64,000 nt of DNA from positions 66,821,675 to 66,885,674 of the forward strand of contig OY997594.1 of assembly GCA_963921825.1 (NCBI GenBank), in the 5' to 3' direction. The notes beneath the pieces were generated by a model. It was not told the origin of the DNA and searched no databases. It saw only the letters and a program-made list of their open reading frames with translations. Position 1 is the first letter of the stretch. Each line of letters opens with the position of its first letter. Made by a program: the position numbers and the translations under genes. The stretch comes from Erodium maritimum (taxonomy: Eukaryota; Streptophyta; Magnoliopsida; Geraniales; Geraniaceae). Below, piece by piece: positions 61,627-64,000 of the stretch.

Positions 61627-64000
61627 TGTCACGCCCCAAATCTGGTTCTTGCCCGGACTCGAGGCATGACTAGTAATACAAGAATGAAAGAGATAACGAT
61701 TCAATAAAAAGTTCCTGAAAATTCCAATAAGTAACTCAATCCATAAAAGCCAGTGTAAAATAAAAGTAACCCTCCAGGGGTGTAATAATAAACCTCCACA
61801 AAATCAGTTCTTAAACAAAAGAAATAAAAGTGAAGTCTCTACTGACACTCACACCGAGAAGCTCCCGAGCCTCTACTCCTCAATCAAGCCTGTAACACAA
61901 CAATGAACTCACAGGGGTGAGCTTACGCTTAGTAGGGAAAACACATAACAAGGTAAACCTTAAACTCCAAAGAATCAACGGCAATGTCCACAAGATTCAC
62001 CAACACAGTCAACAAGGTAGTTCATAATATTACGAGTAAATTCATCAGTAAAGTTAACATATAGCTCTTAACAATCACAGGCAATAGATAAACCGATCAA
62101 TGTCGTGGCACATGAAGTCACCACCCTCCGATCCACATCTTATGTGTCCTCTCGGATTTTCCCTCCAATCCAGAGGAGACGCATAACATTGAGGCGACCG
62201 GAAACAACCCTTCGGGGCGCTTATCATCGGGATTCTCAAAAACGTCTCCAAGGGATTTTATGTCCTCGGGAACCAAGGTATTACTCCCATAGGGAGCATA
62301 CACTTGGACAATTTAATAATAAGCAGTTAATAATCGAATAATACACTCAACCGAAGCACGAAATAATACAAGCTCAACAACCACCAATTCAATTCCACAC
62401 ATGGCTCACACATCACCAATTCACCACAACAAGCAGTACACGAATCACGCAAACATAGCACACCAATCACACAATCCCAACTTACCGTTCACTTACCAGT
62501 TTCGAACCACCGGGGCATCGATCACCTGATTGCACCGCTCGGTACAACCAGTCATACTCGATGCTCCAAACAAACATTCAAGTAAATCAAGTAATCATTC
62601 GAATACGATCAACGAGCAAGTACGAGTGTAATCAACTAATCATAAAAGCCTTCAAAAGAGCATTCACACATGCAATTCCACTAGTTTCATTAGACTCCTT
62701 AGCCTATCCACTAAGCAATCAACAATCAAGCATGTGATCCTAACACGCAACTAATCCGAGGGCTTTGCCAAGGCTCCTCTACCAGACAATCAATTCCCAA
62801 GTATTGAAAGCGAATTACATAGTGATTGGCATCCTAATCGGTCACCACTAGACAATTCCGATTATTAGTAATTGAAAGACGATTACGCTAGTTATTCGCA
62901 TCCTATAGGCATTTCTAGGACCTTTCCAATTTTATTAACCTAGCATGCATACTAAGCATCGTAAACGAGAGGTTAAGGCTTTCCCTACCTCAAGGTCTTC
63001 CTCTCAACACTCTGATGATAAGCCCGGTGGTCGCCATTCCGTTCTTCACACGGGTCCCGGCGTGATCTTGGCTCTTCTAGCTCGGGTCCAAAATCTTTGC
63101 TCTCGGGCGAAGTCCCGTCTAGGTTTGACACACAACAAGTCCAAATCAATAAAGATAAAAGTCCCAAGGTCCTCTGATTCTTAAATCCAATCACCAAAAT
63201 CACACCTTTAATTAAATAAAGTTGATTTATTTAACTGGTTTTTAAAATGGTTTTAACTGATTCGGGTTGACCAGGATCCAGACGCTGACCCGGTCCAGAC
63301 CCGACCCGGTCCGGATCCAAACCCACAGATGAGCATGGCCTGGCCCGTGAAGCAAACTGGGCCCAAGCCCGTCCTCGGATGTTGCCCGGCCCAAGGCCTT
63401 CTCGGCCCAAGGTTCTTCTGGCCCAAGTCGTGCTCGAGCTCGAGCTTGAGGGTGTCCTGGCTCCGGCGACTTCTCTGGCGAGCAGCGGTGCTCCGGCCGC
63501 CGACCACCGCGTCAGACACGCTCGGAATCGAGAGGAACCAGAGCGGCGAGGGCGGAGGGTCACTGGTGACATCGTAGCCATGACGGCGAGTCCATGAAAC
63601 GCGTCCCCCGTCGCCTTCTTTCAGATCTGGAGAACCAGCTTCGCCGGCGAGGGTTTCATCTGAAAACGTTCGAATCGAGCACGGAAATGGACGATTCCGG
63701 TCGTTGCGAAGTCGGGGAGGAAGAGAGATGGCGTGAGGGTCGAAACGGACACCCATGGCCTCTGACGCTCACGGTGAGTTCGAAGCTCCCGTCAACGGCG
63801 CCGGTTCGTTTGGTTCGAAGAAGAGGGAGGACGGGGCAGAGGGTTTTTCTCGGGGTTTGGGGCTTGCTCGAGAAGAAGCAGAAGGTGAAGAGGATGGTGG
63901 AGGTGGGAGACGTGGCCGGAGATGGAGGAAAAGCTCGGAACTGAAGCTCCAGTCGGCGAGGCTCGAGAGAGGAGGAAGACATGCCTCGGGATGCGTGCGT
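61627..64000 (-). repeat. Gypsy LTR running off the window
   Basis: Starts TGTCACGCCCCAAATCTGG and is collinear with the solo LTR at 8685 to about 63010, including CGATCCACATCTTATGTGTCC and CTAGCATGCATACTAAGCATCG. It then continues with a GACCCGG-rich tract (63245-63330) like that of the LTR at 30549. From ~63440 on, the plus strand is GC-rich with CTCCGGC/CGGAG boxes and possible leader-like frames, but no gene is supported. The LTR end lies beyond 64000. Confidence 0.72.

Noticed and set aside
63253-63756. Large overlapping ORFs at the right edge on both strands
   Set aside because: They arise from GC-rich LTR sequence; frames on opposite strands overlap and no protein motif is visible.
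61010-64000. One complete Gypsy element between the LTR pieces at 61010-61230 and 61627 onward
   Set aside because: The two pieces are in the same orientation but only 396 bp apart, with no PBS, PPT, gag or pol between them.

Overview
The window is nuclear DNA of a flowering plant, most likely a eudicot. The evidence is plant-type LINEs, a chromodomain Gypsy (chromovirus) pol, a Copia pol, PIF/Harbinger elements of the 'plant transposon protein' family, a DUF674 gene, a plant tRNA-Pro, and small genes with short introns. The species cannot be named from the sequence. Most of the 64 kb is nested transposable elements. The host-type genes number about five: ubiquitin-like genes or relics, one DUF674 gene and one tRNA.

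Layout, left to right. 0.5-1.1 kb: a ubiquitin-like pseudogene. 1.48-8.0 kb: a LINE with an RRM-type ORF1, flanked by a 12-bp target duplication. 8.0-8.66 kb: the promoter and 3' flank of a ubiquitin-like gene whose coding part is missing. 8.66-13.48 kb: a Harbinger element with an intact 470-codon transposase, split by a 2.7-kb solo Gypsy LTR. 13.57-19.06 kb: a minus-strand zinc-knuckle LINE with a ~19-bp duplication. 19.1-22.5 kb: mostly unassigned. 22.55-23.5 kb: a broken Harbinger. 24.2-29.4 kb: two related two-exon ubiquitin-like genes, separated by LINE ORF1 debris (split by a hAT-type element with an 8-bp duplication) and an internally deleted Harbinger. 30.5-38 kb: a minus-strand Tekay-like Gypsy element with one LTR. 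38.5-39.5 kb: LINE ORF1 debris. 40.7-43.1 kb: an AT-rich tandem array with a 528-bp higher-order period, split by a Mutator-like MITE. 43.2-46.9 kb: a decayed Copia pol whose LTR has internal sequence on both sides. 47.2-49.4 kb: a complete Harbinger with a one-base frameshift. 49.7-50.2 kb: a ubiquitin-like ORF. 50.5 kb: tRNA-Pro(AGG). 50.6-52.8 kb: LINE debris. 53.0-56.2 kb: a plus-strand Gypsy LTR. 56.2-57.3 kb: retroelement debris. 57.9-59.85 kb: a complete three-exon DUF674 gene with a MITE in intron 1. 60.1-61.0 kb: two Harbinger ends back to back. 61.0-64 kb: Gypsy LTR sequence running off the window.

Two threads join the non-TE genes. All the ubiquitin-like genes and the DUF674 gene have a near-identical motif, GGGAAYTCnAAAGGTTC or a close variant, 95-170 bp from their start codons; the small ubiquitin-like genes have a TATA box downstream of it. 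The ubiquitin-like genes are fast-evolving, partial or duplicated versions of the ubiquitin fold without a normal RGG end, which looks like a local birth-and-death family. The TE nest can be ordered in time from the target duplications: the solo LTR lies inside a Harbinger, a LINE in older sequence, a hAT element in LINE debris, a MITE in an intron, and a MITE in a satellite.

All identifications come from reading the sequence by eye, without database searches. Boundaries supported by target duplications are firm; other boundaries are approximate.
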